Part shown: positions 36,468-45,688 of the stretch, in pieces
How the letters are laid out: each line of letters begins with the position of its first letter
How positions within the stretch are numbered: position 1 is the stretch's first letter
Origin: Myxococcales bacterium
GTDB taxonomy: Bacteria > Myxococcota > UBA727 > VGSZ01
Length of the DNA: 64,000 nucleotides
Assembly (NCBI GenBank): GCA_023248635.1
Contig: JAHFED010000008.1
Location: 78,015 to 142,014, forward strand
Direction: 5' to 3'
Position numbers and translations under genes: made by a program
Notes under the pieces: model-generated
Seen by the model: the letters and a program-made list of their open reading frames with translations, nothing else
What the model was told of the DNA's origin: nothing
Database searches by the model: none

Positions 36468-39400
36468 CCACCTCCGGCAAGATCACTGGCGGACAGCTCG
36501 ACGGTGTCGTCTTTTTTCGCCGGAGCTTCGGTGCGCGGCGGCGGCGGCGGCTCCGATCCCGGTTCGACCTTGGGCTTCTCGCCGGGCTTGGGCAGCTCGA
36601 GCACGAGACCGCGTCCCTGCTCGACCCGCTCGCGCACGACGACGAGAGGGGTGCGCTGGTCCGACGAATTCTTCGGGTATTGGTTGGGGCGGTTCTCCTC
36701 GAGATAGCCGAGGCAACGGCGCGTCCACTCGTTGAAGACCGCGAGCTCGGCGGACTTGTCGAGGCACAAGACCATGGTCTGGGCCGCCTCTTCTTCGATG
36801 GGCAGCGTCATCTCTTCGAGTCGATCCTTGAAAAGTTGGCGCTGCTCTTCGGTGGCCAGGGCCTTGGGCGGAGGCACCTCTTTGATGATCTTCACCAGGT
36901 TGGCGCCGGCCTCGCCGATGCGAAAGAGCGAGGCCACCGCCCACTCGGGGGACTTGAGCTGCACGACCTCGGTGTAGGCCTTCACGACGGCGTTTCTGGC
37001 GGCGATCTTCTGGTCCCGCGTCTTCTTGAATTCGGCGGGGTTGTCGGCCTTGGTGATCTTGACCTCCTTGTATTTCTCCAAGACGAGGTCGGCGTTGCGG
37101 AAGGCCACCAAAGCCAAGGGGTCGCCGACGTCGTCGACGGGCTTGCCTGACTTCTGGTAGCTCTTGGCTTGCTCGACGAGATCGCGGTAGGCCCGATCGA
37201 GGTCGTTCTTGGGCGCCTTCGATTTCTCGAGAAGGCGATAAGCTTTGTATTGTGAATTCAAAGCCTTGACGGGATCTTTCTTTCTCCAGGCTTCGGCGAA
37301 GTCGGAGTAGGCCTTGACCGCGTTCTTGAGGTTGCCGCTCTGCTCCCACGCCGTGGCAATGGAGAAATTCACGTCTTCGTAGTCAGCGGCATTCTTGAAG
37401 GTCTTGAGGTAGAGCTCGCGATCTTCGACTGCTTTCTTCGTGTCATTTGTTCCGTGGCGATAGATGGATGCATTATACAGTGCATCCTTGGCGCGCGCGT
37501 CCGTCGGATATTGCTCGACGAAGCGTTCGAGCCAAGTCGCTGCGTCTCGGTAGGACACGATCTGTTCGAACGAAGCCGCGATCGCGAAGATCTGATCTGG
37601 CACCAACGGCGACTCTTTGTAGGTGTTCACCAGCTTCTGTCGCACCTTGATGGCCCGATCGAGCTGGCCCGCGCGGGTGAACATGGCGGCGGCGTTGGCC
37701 AGGCCTTTGTCGGCGAGCAGCGACTTGGGAAATTCCTCGGAGAAGGCGAGGTAGCGCTTGGCGGCTTCTTCCCATTGCCTCTTCTTTTCAAAGTCCGAGA
37801 TGAGCTTGAAGGTCGATTCCTCGAGCACCTTGAGCAAGGTCTCGTGAAACTCCTTGGACTTCATGAGGCCCGCGTTGCGCGAGAAGGTGCGGGCGGCGCC
37901 GTTGAGGCCCGACCAGTCCTCTTGGATGTTGAAGGTGTCGAGCACGAGGTTCGCCGCCTGCTCGGCGCGTGGGTGCTCGCTGTGGGCCTCGGTGAAGTCC
38001 ATGAAGCGCGGCGTGGACTCCTTGAAGTAGTTGTAGTCGTAGAGCGTGCGCGCGACCTTGTACGCCACCTCGAGACTGAGCTTCCCTTTTGGGTAATTAT
38101 TTAGATAGTTATTGCACGCCGCAATATACTTCTTTTTCAGCTCCGGAATTGGCTTCTCTTTCAGGGCGTCGGCGGGGTTGACGGCGACCTGTGGTCCCTT
38201 CTTGTTGGCGCGATCATAGTCCTTGATGACCTCATCGTAGGAGCGGACCGCTTCTTCGGCAGCGGGCTCGGCCCACTTGCCCTTGGGGTCTTGCAGGTAG
38301 ACCTTGACGTATTGTTCGCCGGCGATCTCGTACTTCTCAAGCCTGTAGAGGAGCTCGGCGTAGAAGAAGCGCATTTCATACGATTCTTTTCGCTCAGGAA
38401 AGAGCTCGAGATAGTCGCCATACAGCTCGTAGCTGTATTCGAAGGTCTGCATGTCCAGGGTCTTTTTGGCCTCGGTGTGCCACGTGGTCGCCAGGTAGCG
38501 CAGCGTGTTGTCCGAGATGTCGTCGGCGTTTTGCAGATCGCTGGCGATGACCTCTTTTTTGGGGTCGCCGTCTTTGGTGTTGGCAAGCACGGCGCGCACG
38601 CGCTTGAACTCGTTCACGAGCTTGCGGGCTTGGCCGACGACTTGTTTCTTCTCGCCGATGCGGCTCGCGAGCTTGACGATCTTGCCCTGGAAGATGGGGT
38701 TGCGCGTTGCCTCTGGCGTCATGTCCATGAGGGTCTTGAAGGTGATGATGGCGTCGCGGTCCTTGCCGTCGCCGTAGTAGATATCCGCGAGGCGCTCGAG
38801 CATGCCGCGGTGCTCGGCGCCGTCGGCGATGGCCTTGAACTCCGCCGGGGCGTTGGCGCCGCTGCCGTATTGCGCGTAGGCCAGCACGTAGTCTTTGCGG
38901 GCTTCTTTGGCCAAGCCAATGCGTCGCTCGCCCAGGATTGAACCATTCACCTGGCTGTAGAGCACCACCTCTTTGAACTTCTCAGCAGCTCGATCGTGGC
39001 GCGCGAGATTGTAATAGCACCAACCCTGCTTGTACGTGGCATAGCCAAAGACGGCGGAGTCCTGGTTGGCGGCGGCTTTGATGTAGGCGTCGAGGGCCTT
39101 CTGCACGTCGCGCTCGTCATCGGGTGCGACCAGGAAGTAGTACTCGCCAAAGGCCAGCCAGGCGTCGGCGATGTATTGGTTCTTGGGGTGGTCCTTAATT
39201 AATTTTCGATAGACCACGAGGGCTTGCTTATAATCCTGTCGGTCCCAATAGGCCTGACCCATCATATATAGAACGTCAGGGAGTCGCTCGAATTTCTTAT
39301 ATTTCTTGTCAATCTCCTCAAAGAGCTTGATCGCACCGTCGCCCCAGGTCTTTTGCTTGGCGAGCAGCTGCTCCTTCTTTTCGGTCACCGCCATCATCTT

Positions 39401-39961
39401 GGCGTCGTCACCCTTGGACAACGCTGCCGCCAACTGGTCGTCCATGCGGTTGGCCTCGAAGAACCAGAACTGGGCCTCCTCGAGAAAGAGCTCGGCCTTT
39501 TGGAACAAGAGATCGGGACGTTCGGCTTCGGAGACTTCGCCTTTCAGAATCTCTTCGAGAGTGTCGAGGAGCTCTTTGCGCTTGCCCTGGACCTTCTGCT
39601 CCTGCTGCTGGCGGAAGTCCTCGTAGTCCAGGGTGGGCTCGGCGACGGCCTCGACTTTTTCTCGGGCCGTCTCGGTGACGACGGTGGGCACGCGAGCTTC
39701 ACGCTCTTTGCGCGCGCGCTCGGCTTCGGCGGCGGCGGCGGCGTCGCCCTTGCTGCTGCCCTTCTCGACGGGAGCGATGGGCGTGTCGGGCACGGGGGCG
39801 ACCGGCGTCGGACGTCGCTCTTCTTCCTGCGCTGACGACGACGAAGGCAAGAGGACGCCGGCGGCGAGCATGCCCAGCGCCAGCGGCCGGAGCGCCGAGA
39901 GGGGGCCGCGGGGCCGAAGCTCAAGCTGGGCCGCCCGGCCTGAGGGCAAAGAATGTTTCAT
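36464..39961 (-). CDS. gltD: Large TPR protein, GltD (AgmU)-like
   Basis: 1,165 residues. An N-terminal signal-like segment (ALGMLAAGVLLPSSSSAQ) is followed by an acidic/basic coiled stretch and then TPR repeats to about residue 1,000 (DVLYMMGQAYWDRQDYKQALVVYRKLIKDHP is one). The end is Pro/Glu-rich. The M. xanthus counterpart GltD/AgmU is a TPR protein of about 1,200 residues that moves with the gliding machinery. The start lies 7 nt after the gltC stop, and its stop overlaps gltE. Several AT-rich, rare-codon patches interrupt the GC-rich coding sequence (about 37,235-37,260, 38,085-38,145, 38,375-38,430 and 39,190-39,310). Confidence 0.75.
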   Translation of the reverse strand: MKHSLPSGRAAQLELRPRGPLSALRPLALGMLAAGVLLPSSSSAQEEERRPTPVAPVPDTPIAPVEKGSSKGDAAAAAEAERARKEREARVPTVVTETAREKVEAVAEPTLDYEDFRQQQEQKVQGKRKELLDTLEEILKGEVSEAERPDLLFQKAELFLEEAQFWFFEANRMDDQLAAALSKGDDAKMMAVTEKKEQLLAKQKTWGDGAIKLFEEIDKKYKKFERLPDVLYMMGQAYWDRQDYKQALVVYRKLIKDHPKNQYIADAWLAFGEYYFLVAPDDERDVQKALDAYIKAAANQDSAVFGYATYKQGWCYYNLARHDRAAEKFKEVVLYSQVNGSILGERRIGLAKEARKDYVLAYAQYGSGANAPAEFKAIADGAEHRGMLERLADIYYGDGKDRDAIITFKTLMDMTPEATRNPIFQGKIVKLASRIGEKKQVVGQARKLVNEFKRVRAVLANTKDGDPKKEVIASDLQNADDISDNTLRYLATTWHTEAKKTLDMQTFEYSYELYGDYLELFPERKESYEMRFFYAELLYRLEKYEIAGEQYVKVYLQDPKGKWAEPAAEEAVRSYDEVIKDYDRANKKGPQVAVNPADALKEKPIPELKKKYIAACNNYLNNYPKGKLSLEVAYKVARTLYDYNYFKESTPRFMDFTEAHSEHPRAEQAANLVLDTFNIQEDWSGLNGAARTFSRNAGLMKSKEFHETLLKVLEESTFKLISDFEKKRQWEEAAKRYLAFSEEFPKSLLADKGLANAAAMFTRAGQLDRAIKVRQKLVNTYKESPLVPDQIFAIAASFEQIVSYRDAATWLERFVEQYPTDARAKDALYNASIYRHGTNDTKKAVEDRELYLKTFKNAADYEDVNFSIATAWEQSGNLKNAVKAYSDFAEAWRKKDPVKALNSQYKAYRLLEKSKAPKNDLDRAYRDLVEQAKSYQKSGKPVDDVGDPLALVAFRNADLVLEKYKEVKITKADNPAEFKKTRDQKIAARNAVVKAYTEVVQLKSPEWAVASLFRIGEAGANLVKIIKEVPPPKALATEEQRQLFKDRLEEMTLPIEEEAAQTMVLCLDKSAELAVFNEWTRRCLGYLEENRPNQYPKNSSDQRTPLVVVRERVEQGRGLVLELPKPGEKPKVEPGSEPPPPPRTEAPAKKDDTVELSASDLAGGG

Positions 39962-39968
39962 GGAGTCC

Positions 39969-42188
39969 TCAATCGCCCGTAATGGTGGTCTCGGCAGGGG
40001 GTCGGCACCCCTTCGTCAATGTGTATTGGTAGGTCCCGAGCTCATCGCGCCAATACTCGCCTTCGAAGGGCCAATAGAGGCGTTCGTCGTCGGTGGCCGT
40101 GGTGTAGCCGTACCTTTCGATCTCGACGGTCTGGTTTTGGTTCGTCATCGACGCCTCGATGGTCTCTTTCTCCATCTTGGCGATCTCGAACTGAATGCGG
40201 ACCAGCTTCGACGAGAGCTCCTTGAGGAAGGTGCGCTCGGCCTCGAGCTTGTCGCGCAAGAGGGTGCCGGCGCTGGTCACCAACTCGGCCCGGCGTGCAT
40301 CGAGGGACTTCACCAGCTCGGTGTGAACGGCGCCGCCACCAAAGGGAGCTCCCAGCGCCATGATCTGGGCCTTTTCTTCGTCGACTTCGGCAATGGCAGC
40401 GCGAAAGCCGGCCACGCGCTTGTCCGACAAGGCCAGCCGCAGCAAGCGCGCCGTCAGCGCAATGGAGCGGGCGGCGTCGTCTTTGCCTTCGGCGACCTTC
40501 TTCTCCAAAGCCGTGAGCTCCTCGAAGAGCTGCTCGGCGGTCTTTGACGTCGACGGCGCCCCTTCCTTGCCCTCGGTCGTATCTGCACCCACGGCGCCCT
40601 CGCCCTTGGCCACCGCCGTCGGCTGTCCCACCAGCGCATCGAGCTCGGCCAGCACGCCGCCGTAATTCTGCTTGAACTCGCCGAGGAAGGCGCGCGCCTC
40701 CGGATAGCGGCAATTTTCGTAGAACGTAATCGCCTTCAGGATCGAGGATTCCGGGTAGTATTCATCCAGAAAAAACGGCGACTGAAGGGTCACCAGGTTG
40801 CCGAGGCCCTTCTCATATTCGCCAAGACGGAAGTGAGCCCACGAGGACTCGAACACCGCTTCGAGCCACTGCTCGGAGTCGCGGCTGATCCGATCGTAGT
40901 AGAAGATAGCATAGCGAAATTGTTCGAATTGATAGTGAATACGAGCCAATGAAAAGAACGCCATCTCGCGCAGCTTGGTGTATTCCTGGGCCTTCTCGGC
41001 GTCGCCGGCGGCGCGAGGGTTGGTCAGGCGCACGACGCCGCGAAAGGCCTTCACGGCGGGATCGAACTCACCGCGCGCGAACTGGATGAGGCCTTTGAGG
41101 TAGAGGGCCTGGGCGTAGCTCGCGTACTTCTTGTCGTCGACGCGCTTGATTGCTTTGAGGGCGGCTTCGAGGGACTCCTCGGCGTTTTTGGGGTTCTCGA
41201 CTTTGTGACCCTTGTTCTTGGCCGGCGCCTTGGGCACCTTCTTGACCTCGACCTTGGGCTCCTCAGTCGCGTCCGTCGTCGACGTCGTGGCTTCCTTTTG
41301 GTCCTTCTTGGCGTCCTTCTTGTCTTTGTCCTTCTTCTTTTTCTCCTTCTTTTCTTTCTTGGCCTTCTCTTTGGGCGTCGGCGGCGGGTCTTTGTCCGAG
41401 AAGTCGAAGCCGAATCCGTCGTCGTCGCCACCACCGAGATCGTCGGCGGAGAAATCGAGTCCGCCTTCATCTTTGGGTGGCTCTTTCTTCTCGTCTTTGG
41501 GCGGGTCTTTCTTGTCGTCCTTGGGCTCTTTGTCGCCGAGATCATCCATGCCGATGTCGAGGGTGCTGTCGTCGGGCTCGGCGGGCTTGGCTGCTGCGGG
41601 CGGCGGCTCCTCGGTCTGCTCGACCTCGACGCCCTTGGCCCCTTGGTTCAGCGCCAACAAGAAGTAGAAGCGCGCCAGCGAATAGGAGAGCTCGTTTTGC
41701 TGCTCGGCCGGAATGTCTTCGGCCTTGGCGTACATCGAGACCATCTGCAGCGCGGCCAGCTCGTCCTTCATTTTTTTAGAGATAAAAAACAACCAGTTTC
41801 GCGCCTGAGAATAGTATTCGTGCTTAGGTCCTGCGTCGAGAATCAGTTGGTATCGATTGAGCGAGGCATGATAGGCGCCCATGCGATACAAGGTCTTGGC
41901 GAGGTCATATTCGGCCTCGGCGTGAAAGCGCTTTTGCCCCTTGTCGCCGAGGATGCCCTCGAGCTCCGCCAATGCTTCGCCGAAGCGTTCCTGCGAGAGC
42001 AAATCCTTGGCCTTGTCCATGCGCGCGGTGTCGGTGTCCTTGACGCCCTCCTCGACGATGTCGAAGGAGAAGCCGTCGCCCTCCTGGGCATGCACAGGCA
42101 AGGCGAGGCCGGGCCCCAACAAGAGGGTGGCGCTGGCGACGCCGGCGCACAGGCGCGTCAGGGCGGTTAGGACGTGGGATCGCAACAT
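39969..42188 (-). CDS. gltC: TPR protein, GltC-like
   Basis: 739 residues. A signal peptide (to about residue 34, ALPVHAQ) leads into TPR-like helices (AEYDLAKTLYRMGAYHASLNRYQLIL). A long, very charged linker rich in Lys, Asp and Glu follows (about 203-322), then more TPR units (YAQALYLKGLIQFARGEFDPAVKAFRGVV, ARIHYQFEQFRYAIFYYDRI) and a coiled-coil-prone end. It sits directly after two outer-membrane barrel genes, the gltA-gltB-gltC order I recall from the M. xanthus G2 locus. GltC is a periplasmic TPR protein of the gliding complex. Gaps of 10 and 7 nt flank it. Confidence 0.75.
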   Translation of the reverse strand: MLRSHVLTALTRLCAGVASATLLLGPGLALPVHAQEGDGFSFDIVEEGVKDTDTARMDKAKDLLSQERFGEALAELEGILGDKGQKRFHAEAEYDLAKTLYRMGAYHASLNRYQLILDAGPKHEYYSQARNWLFFISKKMKDELAALQMVSMYAKAEDIPAEQQNELSYSLARFYFLLALNQGAKGVEVEQTEEPPPAAAKPAEPDDSTLDIGMDDLGDKEPKDDKKDPPKDEKKEPPKDEGGLDFSADDLGGGDDDGFGFDFSDKDPPPTPKEKAKKEKKEKKKKDKDKKDAKKDQKEATTSTTDATEEPKVEVKKVPKAPAKNKGHKVENPKNAEESLEAALKAIKRVDDKKYASYAQALYLKGLIQFARGEFDPAVKAFRGVVRLTNPRAAGDAEKAQEYTKLREMAFFSLARIHYQFEQFRYAIFYYDRISRDSEQWLEAVFESSWAHFRLGEYEKGLGNLVTLQSPFFLDEYYPESSILKAITFYENCRYPEARAFLGEFKQNYGGVLAELDALVGQPTAVAKGEGAVGADTTEGKEGAPSTSKTAEQLFEELTALEKKVAEGKDDAARSIALTARLLRLALSDKRVAGFRAAIAEVDEEKAQIMALGAPFGGGAVHTELVKSLDARRAELVTSAGTLLRDKLEAERTFLKELSSKLVRIQFEIAKMEKETIEASMTNQNQTVEIERYGYTTATDDERLYWPFEGEYWRDELGTYQYTLTKGCRPPAETTITGD

Positions 42189-42198
42189 TTCGTCGGCC

Positions 42199-43017
42199 TC
42201 AACCGTTCTTGTTCACGCGGGCGGCTTCGTATTGATAATCGAAATCGAAGGGAAAATAGATTCCAATACCGACGCTGACGAACATTAGATTCTGCAACGT
42301 CGAAATGTCCGCCTTGTCTTGCGGATAAATATAATCGCGGACGTCGCCGCGCAGAACGAGCCAGCGAAAGAGGAAGACGCGAGCGCCGACGCCGACGTCC
42401 ATGGTGGGGTGCACCACGTCGGCGCCGTTGTCGAAGGTCGCGCCGACGCCGGCGGACAAGAAGCCGTCAAAATTGATGATCGAATCGCCCAGCAGGGCCA
42501 CTTTCCCGTACAGAGGCGAAAACGTGAGGCCGACGTCGGCGAGGGCGAAGGGCTTGTTGTCGGCGTTGATCAGCGCCAGCGATTCGCGCAGCTGATCGAC
42601 GGGGTCGAGCTTTTGTACCAAAAAGGGCGGGATGTAGCCGCCGCCGATCTCCAGGGCGAAGGCGTCGTTGAGGTGCCAGGCGAGGCGCCCGGAGAAGGCG
42701 AAGCTGCGAAAGAACGAGTCGTTGACCGTCATCATCACGTTGGGTTGCAGCTCGAAGCGCCCTGACTTCAAGAAGGTCTTCCTTGAAACGGCCTTGATGC
42801 GGTCCTGCAGCGTGAGGTCGATGCCTTCGTCGGTGGCGGTCTTGCCGCTGGCGGGGGCCTCGGCGGGGGCAGCTTCGTCGGCGGGGGGCGTTGCGGCGGC
42901 TGCCGCCGGCTCAGGCTCCTGCAGGCTGAGCTCGGCCGCGTCGTCTTGCGCACGAAGGCCCGACGAAAAGCTGACAAGAGCGGCGACGACGACGGCTTGG
43001 GGGTACCGGTGCTTCAT
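42199..43017 (-). CDS. gltB: Outer-membrane beta-barrel protein, GltB-like
   Basis: 272 residues. A signal peptide (MKHRYPQAVVVAALVSFSSGLRAQ) and an Ala/Pro/Glu linker precede a domain of the OMP_myx_plus type: KAVSRKTFLKSGRFELQPNVMMTVNDSFFRSFAFSG, then alternating amphipathic strands to the C-terminus. It is a paralogue of the gene upstream and begins 1 nt after that gene's stop. GltA and GltB of M. xanthus are outer-membrane barrels needed for adventurous gliding; I assign B from gene order. AT-rich codons cluster at about 42,220-42,310. Confidence 0.7.
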   Translation of the reverse strand: MKHRYPQAVVVAALVSFSSGLRAQDDAAELSLQEPEPAAAAATPPADEAAPAEAPASGKTATDEGIDLTLQDRIKAVSRKTFLKSGRFELQPNVMMTVNDSFFRSFAFSGRLAWHLNDAFALEIGGGYIPPFLVQKLDPVDQLRESLALINADNKPFALADVGLTFSPLYGKVALLGDSIINFDGFLSAGVGATFDNGADVVHPTMDVGVGARVFLFRWLVLRGDVRDYIYPQDKADISTLQNLMFVSVGIGIYFPFDFDYQYEAARVNKNG

Positions 43018-43018
43018 C

Positions 43019-43867
43019 TCAGTCCTTCGCCCCAAGGGTCTCGTTGGAGTAGTCGAAGTCGAGCGGAAAATAGAGGCCGACGCCGACGTTGAGCATCAGC
43101 AGGTTGCCGAAGGCGACGCCGTCGCTGCTGTCGGCCGGGTAGAGATAGTCGCGGACGTCGACGCGAGCGACAATGAACCGGTTCAGGAACAGGCGCGAGC
43201 CAATGCCGACCTCGAGGCCCGGGTGCACCACCGACGGCCCCGAATCGATGACGGCGGCGAGCCCCGCCGACAAGAACGTGTCGAAGTGACCCACCAGCTC
43301 AGAAGCGAGGGCCACCTTGCCGTACAGAGGCGAGAAGGTGACGCCACCGTCGGCGTAGCCGTAGAGGGTCGCCGCCAACTTTCCCTGGTCCTGCTGATCC
43401 TTGAGGCCGGCGGCGACGTCGGCCGGTTCGACGTTCAGGGCGCGAAAAATGTCGAGGGGTTCTTGAAACACCGCTCCAGCGCCGCCGACGTCGATCGAGA
43501 ACTCTTCCGAGAGGTGGTAGCTGCCGCGGGCCCCCACGGTCCAGGCGCGAAAGAAAGGGTCGTTGGTCGAGACGCCGGCGAGCGGGTTCAGCTCGAAGCG
43601 CCCTTGTTTCAAAAACGTCCGGCGGCTGACGGCGCGGATGCGCTCCTGCAGGGTCTTGCCCGTGCCAGCGTCGACGTTTTCGGCGTCGCTTTGGGCCCCT
43701 GCCTCGGCGGCAATGTCGGCGTCAACAGCGGGGGCGGCGGCTCCTTTGGCGGCGGACTTGGGGGCCGGTTCCGCAGCGGCCCCAGCAGGCGGCGGCGCCG
43801 CAGCGGCCTGGGCGAGAGCCCCGCTGGGCACACTGCACAGCGCGATCGCTATCACTTGCCAACGCAT
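43019..43867 (-). CDS. gltA: Outer-membrane beta-barrel protein, GltA-like
   Basis: 282 residues from an ATG with a good GGCGGAG ribosome-binding site. Signal peptide to about residue 20 (MRWQVIAIALCSVPSGALAQ), Ala/Pro-rich linker, then the same barrel signature as its neighbour: RAVSRRTFLKQGRFELNPLAGVSTNDPFFRAWTVGARG, followed by alternating strands. It heads the gltA-G series; the 158-nt gap to the divergent Cys-rich lipoprotein gene should hold both promoters. The GltA name is from position; A and B could be exchanged. Confidence 0.7.
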   Translation of the reverse strand: MRWQVIAIALCSVPSGALAQAAAAPPPAGAAAEPAPKSAAKGAAAPAVDADIAAEAGAQSDAENVDAGTGKTLQERIRAVSRRTFLKQGRFELNPLAGVSTNDPFFRAWTVGARGSYHLSEEFSIDVGGAGAVFQEPLDIFRALNVEPADVAAGLKDQQDQGKLAATLYGYADGGVTFSPLYGKVALASELVGHFDTFLSAGLAAVIDSGPSVVHPGLEVGIGSRLFLNRFIVARVDVRDYLYPADSSDGVAFGNLLMLNVGVGLYFPLDFDYSNETLGAKD

Positions 43868-44025
43868 CGATTCTCCGCCTCTCACTGGAAACCCAACGTG
43901 CAACTGCTCGGAGCGGCCTTCGGTTTAGCACCTTCGCTCAAAGCCAAACAAGCCGACGTCGTCGACGAAGGGCGACAGAGTGCCCGCTCTCCACCTGGAC
44001 CCTCGAGCGTGCTAACCATGGCCTC

Positions 44026-44487
44026 ATGCGTGTGGCCCTGTTCGCTCTCTTGGTGGCGGCCGCCGGCTGTGAGCCGGAGATTGGCCAACCCTGCGACCCC
44101 AACGAAGCCGAGGTTCTCGACAAGGTCAAGATCGCCGATGGCTCCGGCAGCGACCTGGTCAGAGACGTCTCTTTCGACACCTGCTCGACGGCCCTGTGCG
44201 CGTCTACCGATGGCAGCCGGCCCTACTGCACCAAGCAGTGCGAGAGCGACATCGAATGCGCCGAAGCCGGCGACGGCTTCAGCTGCCAGCAGATCGTCCA
44301 GTTCGGCATCCTCGCCTGCCAGGACTTCACCCCCGCCGACGAATGCGACGACGACGGCTTCCCCTGCGACTGCCTCGACGCCGACGGGCAGCCCTCGGAC
44401 CAACCGCTCAAGTATTGCGCGGCCTCGCCGGCCGTCATTGACGCCCGCGACGTCGAGTTTGGCCGCCCCAAGTTCAAAGCCCCCTGA
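44026..44487 (+). CDS. Small Cys-rich lipoprotein (possibly CglC-like)
   Basis: 153 residues. Lipoprotein signal MRVALFALLVAAAGC with Cys15, then twelve more cysteines in a compact domain (QPCDPNE, STALCAST, PYCTKQCESDIEC, SFSCQQ-type spacing, LACQDF, DECDDDGFPCDCLD), implying disulphides outside the cytoplasm. It is divergent from the glt genes. M. xanthus has small Cys-containing gliding lipoproteins such as CglC; the link is plausible from context but I cannot confirm it. tilS begins 7 nt after its stop. Confidence 0.75.
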   Translation: MRVALFALLVAAAGCEPEIGQPCDPNEAEVLDKVKIADGSGSDLVRDVSFDTCSTALCASTDGSRPYCTKQCESDIECAEAGDGFSCQQIVQFGILACQDFTPADECDDDGFPCDCLDADGQPSDQPLKYCAASPAVIDARDVEFGRPKFKAP

Positions 44488-44493
44488 GCTTGC

Positions 44494-45459
44494 GTGCTGA
44501 GCACCCGGGTCCGTCGGGCCTTGCAACCCTTGTGGAACGCCTTCGACGACGTCGCTGCCGTCTTCTTGCCGGGCTGCGTGCTCGCCGTGTCTGGCGGTCC
44601 CGACTCCCGCGCCTTGCTCGAGGCCTTTGCCACCTGGGACCAACGACCACCCACCGTCGTCGTCGCCACGGTCGATCACGGGCGGCGGCCTGGCTCGAGC
44701 GCCGAGGCACACGCCGTGGGCCTTTGTGCCCACCGTCTGGGCCTGGAGCATCGAATCGTCCTCGTCACCCCGGTTGCTGGCGACGAGCAGAGCCTGCGGC
44801 GCGCCCGCTACGCCGCCCTACACGAGGTGGCCCGCGAGCGCGGGATCGCCGCCATCGCCACCGCCCACCACCGCGGCGACGTCGCTGAAGGCCTGCTGCT
44901 GCACCTGGCGGGGCGCGGGGGAGGGCGGGGGGGGCGCGCTCCGCACGTCGTCGAACACCGTCAGGGACGTCGATTGGTGCGGCCGTTTATCGCCCTGCCC
45001 AAATCACACTTGCTCGACGCCCTCGCAGCCCTCGACATCCAAGACGTCGTCGTCGACGAAGACGATGCCGCCGGCCTCAACGCTCGGGCGCTGGTCCGCC
45101 AGCGTTTGCTCGCCCCCCTGCAGGAGCACCGGGCCGACGTCGAAGCCGCCCTGGCCCGCCACGCCCGCCACCGGGCCGAAGACGACGACGTCATCGAAGC
45201 CCTGATCCCCAAAGACGACGTCGTCGACGCCTCTTTGGCTCCGGCTTTGTTGCGGCGGTGGCTCCTGCGGCAGGTGGGGCGGGTCGTCACCGATCCCCGC
45301 ACGGCGCCCGCCGCCATCGACGACGTGCTGAGGCTTTGTGCCCTGGGCCGGGCGGGGCGGGTCGATCTGCGAGGCAGCCGGGCCGAGATCTGGCACCAGC
45401 GGGAACGAGGCCTGGTGGTTGCCGTCGTCGTTGGTGCGGGGCAGTCTGACCGACGCTAG
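44494..45459 (+). CDS. tilS: tRNA(Ile)-lysidine synthase-like PP-loop protein
   Basis: 321 residues from a GTG. TilS converts C34 of tRNA-Ile2 to lysidine using ATP and lysine. The PP-loop SGGPDS (33-38) and TVDHG are present. The second motif, usually HHxDDQAET, reads HHRGDVAEG, and the later RNxxR region reads NARALVRQRLLAPL, so both are diverged. The C-terminal ~100 residues are short and lack an obvious full TilS C-domain. It is probably the functional enzyme because the reaction is essential, but a paralogue elsewhere cannot be excluded. Confidence 0.8.
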   Translation: MLSTRVRRALQPLWNAFDDVAAVFLPGCVLAVSGGPDSRALLEAFATWDQRPPTVVVATVDHGRRPGSSAEAHAVGLCAHRLGLEHRIVLVTPVAGDEQSLRRARYAALHEVARERGIAAIATAHHRGDVAEGLLLHLAGRGGGRGGRAPHVVEHRQGRRLVRPFIALPKSHLLDALAALDIQDVVVDEDDAAGLNARALVRQRLLAPLQEHRADVEAALARHARHRAEDDDVIEALIPKDDVVDASLAPALLRRWLLRQVGRVVTDPRTAPAAIDDVLRLCALGRAGRVDLRGSRAEIWHQRERGLVVAVVVGAGQSDRR

Positions 45460-45570
45460 CTTTCCGTCGCAACGTCCATGGTTAGGCTTCATCTGTTCGT
45501 GACTCGCCCCTTTTTTCCGCCAGACTCCCGCTGCCCTCTTTTTTTTCGCCCCTCCTCTTTCCCTGGTGAC

Positions 45571-45606
45571 CTGCGTTCCGAAGCGCCGCAGCGCGTCGGA
45601 ACGCAG
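45571..45606. repeat. Long inverted repeat upstream of ftsH (hairpin 1)
   Basis: CTGCGTTCCGA and TCGGAACGCAG form an 11-bp perfect stem, enclosing a further GCGC/GCGC pair. T-rich stretches just before it (about 45,510-45,545) do not follow a stem. Confidence 0.6.
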
Positions 45607-45622
45607 AGCCTGCAACAGTACT

Positions 45623-45640
45623 TCCGACGCCAGCGTCGGA
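45623..45640. repeat. Inverted repeat upstream of ftsH (hairpin 2)
   Basis: TCCGACGC-CA-GCGTCGGA, 8 bp with a 2-nt centre. Its core GACGCCAGCGTC resembles the dispersed palindrome. Confidence 0.55.
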
Positions 45641-45688
45641 GGCGATGAGTACGCGTTCTGGCTTCTTGGTCCTGACGACGTGTTGATG

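Noticed and set aside
45500..45550. T-rich stretches after tilS as a terminator
   Set aside because: No stem directly precedes either T-run on the plus strand.
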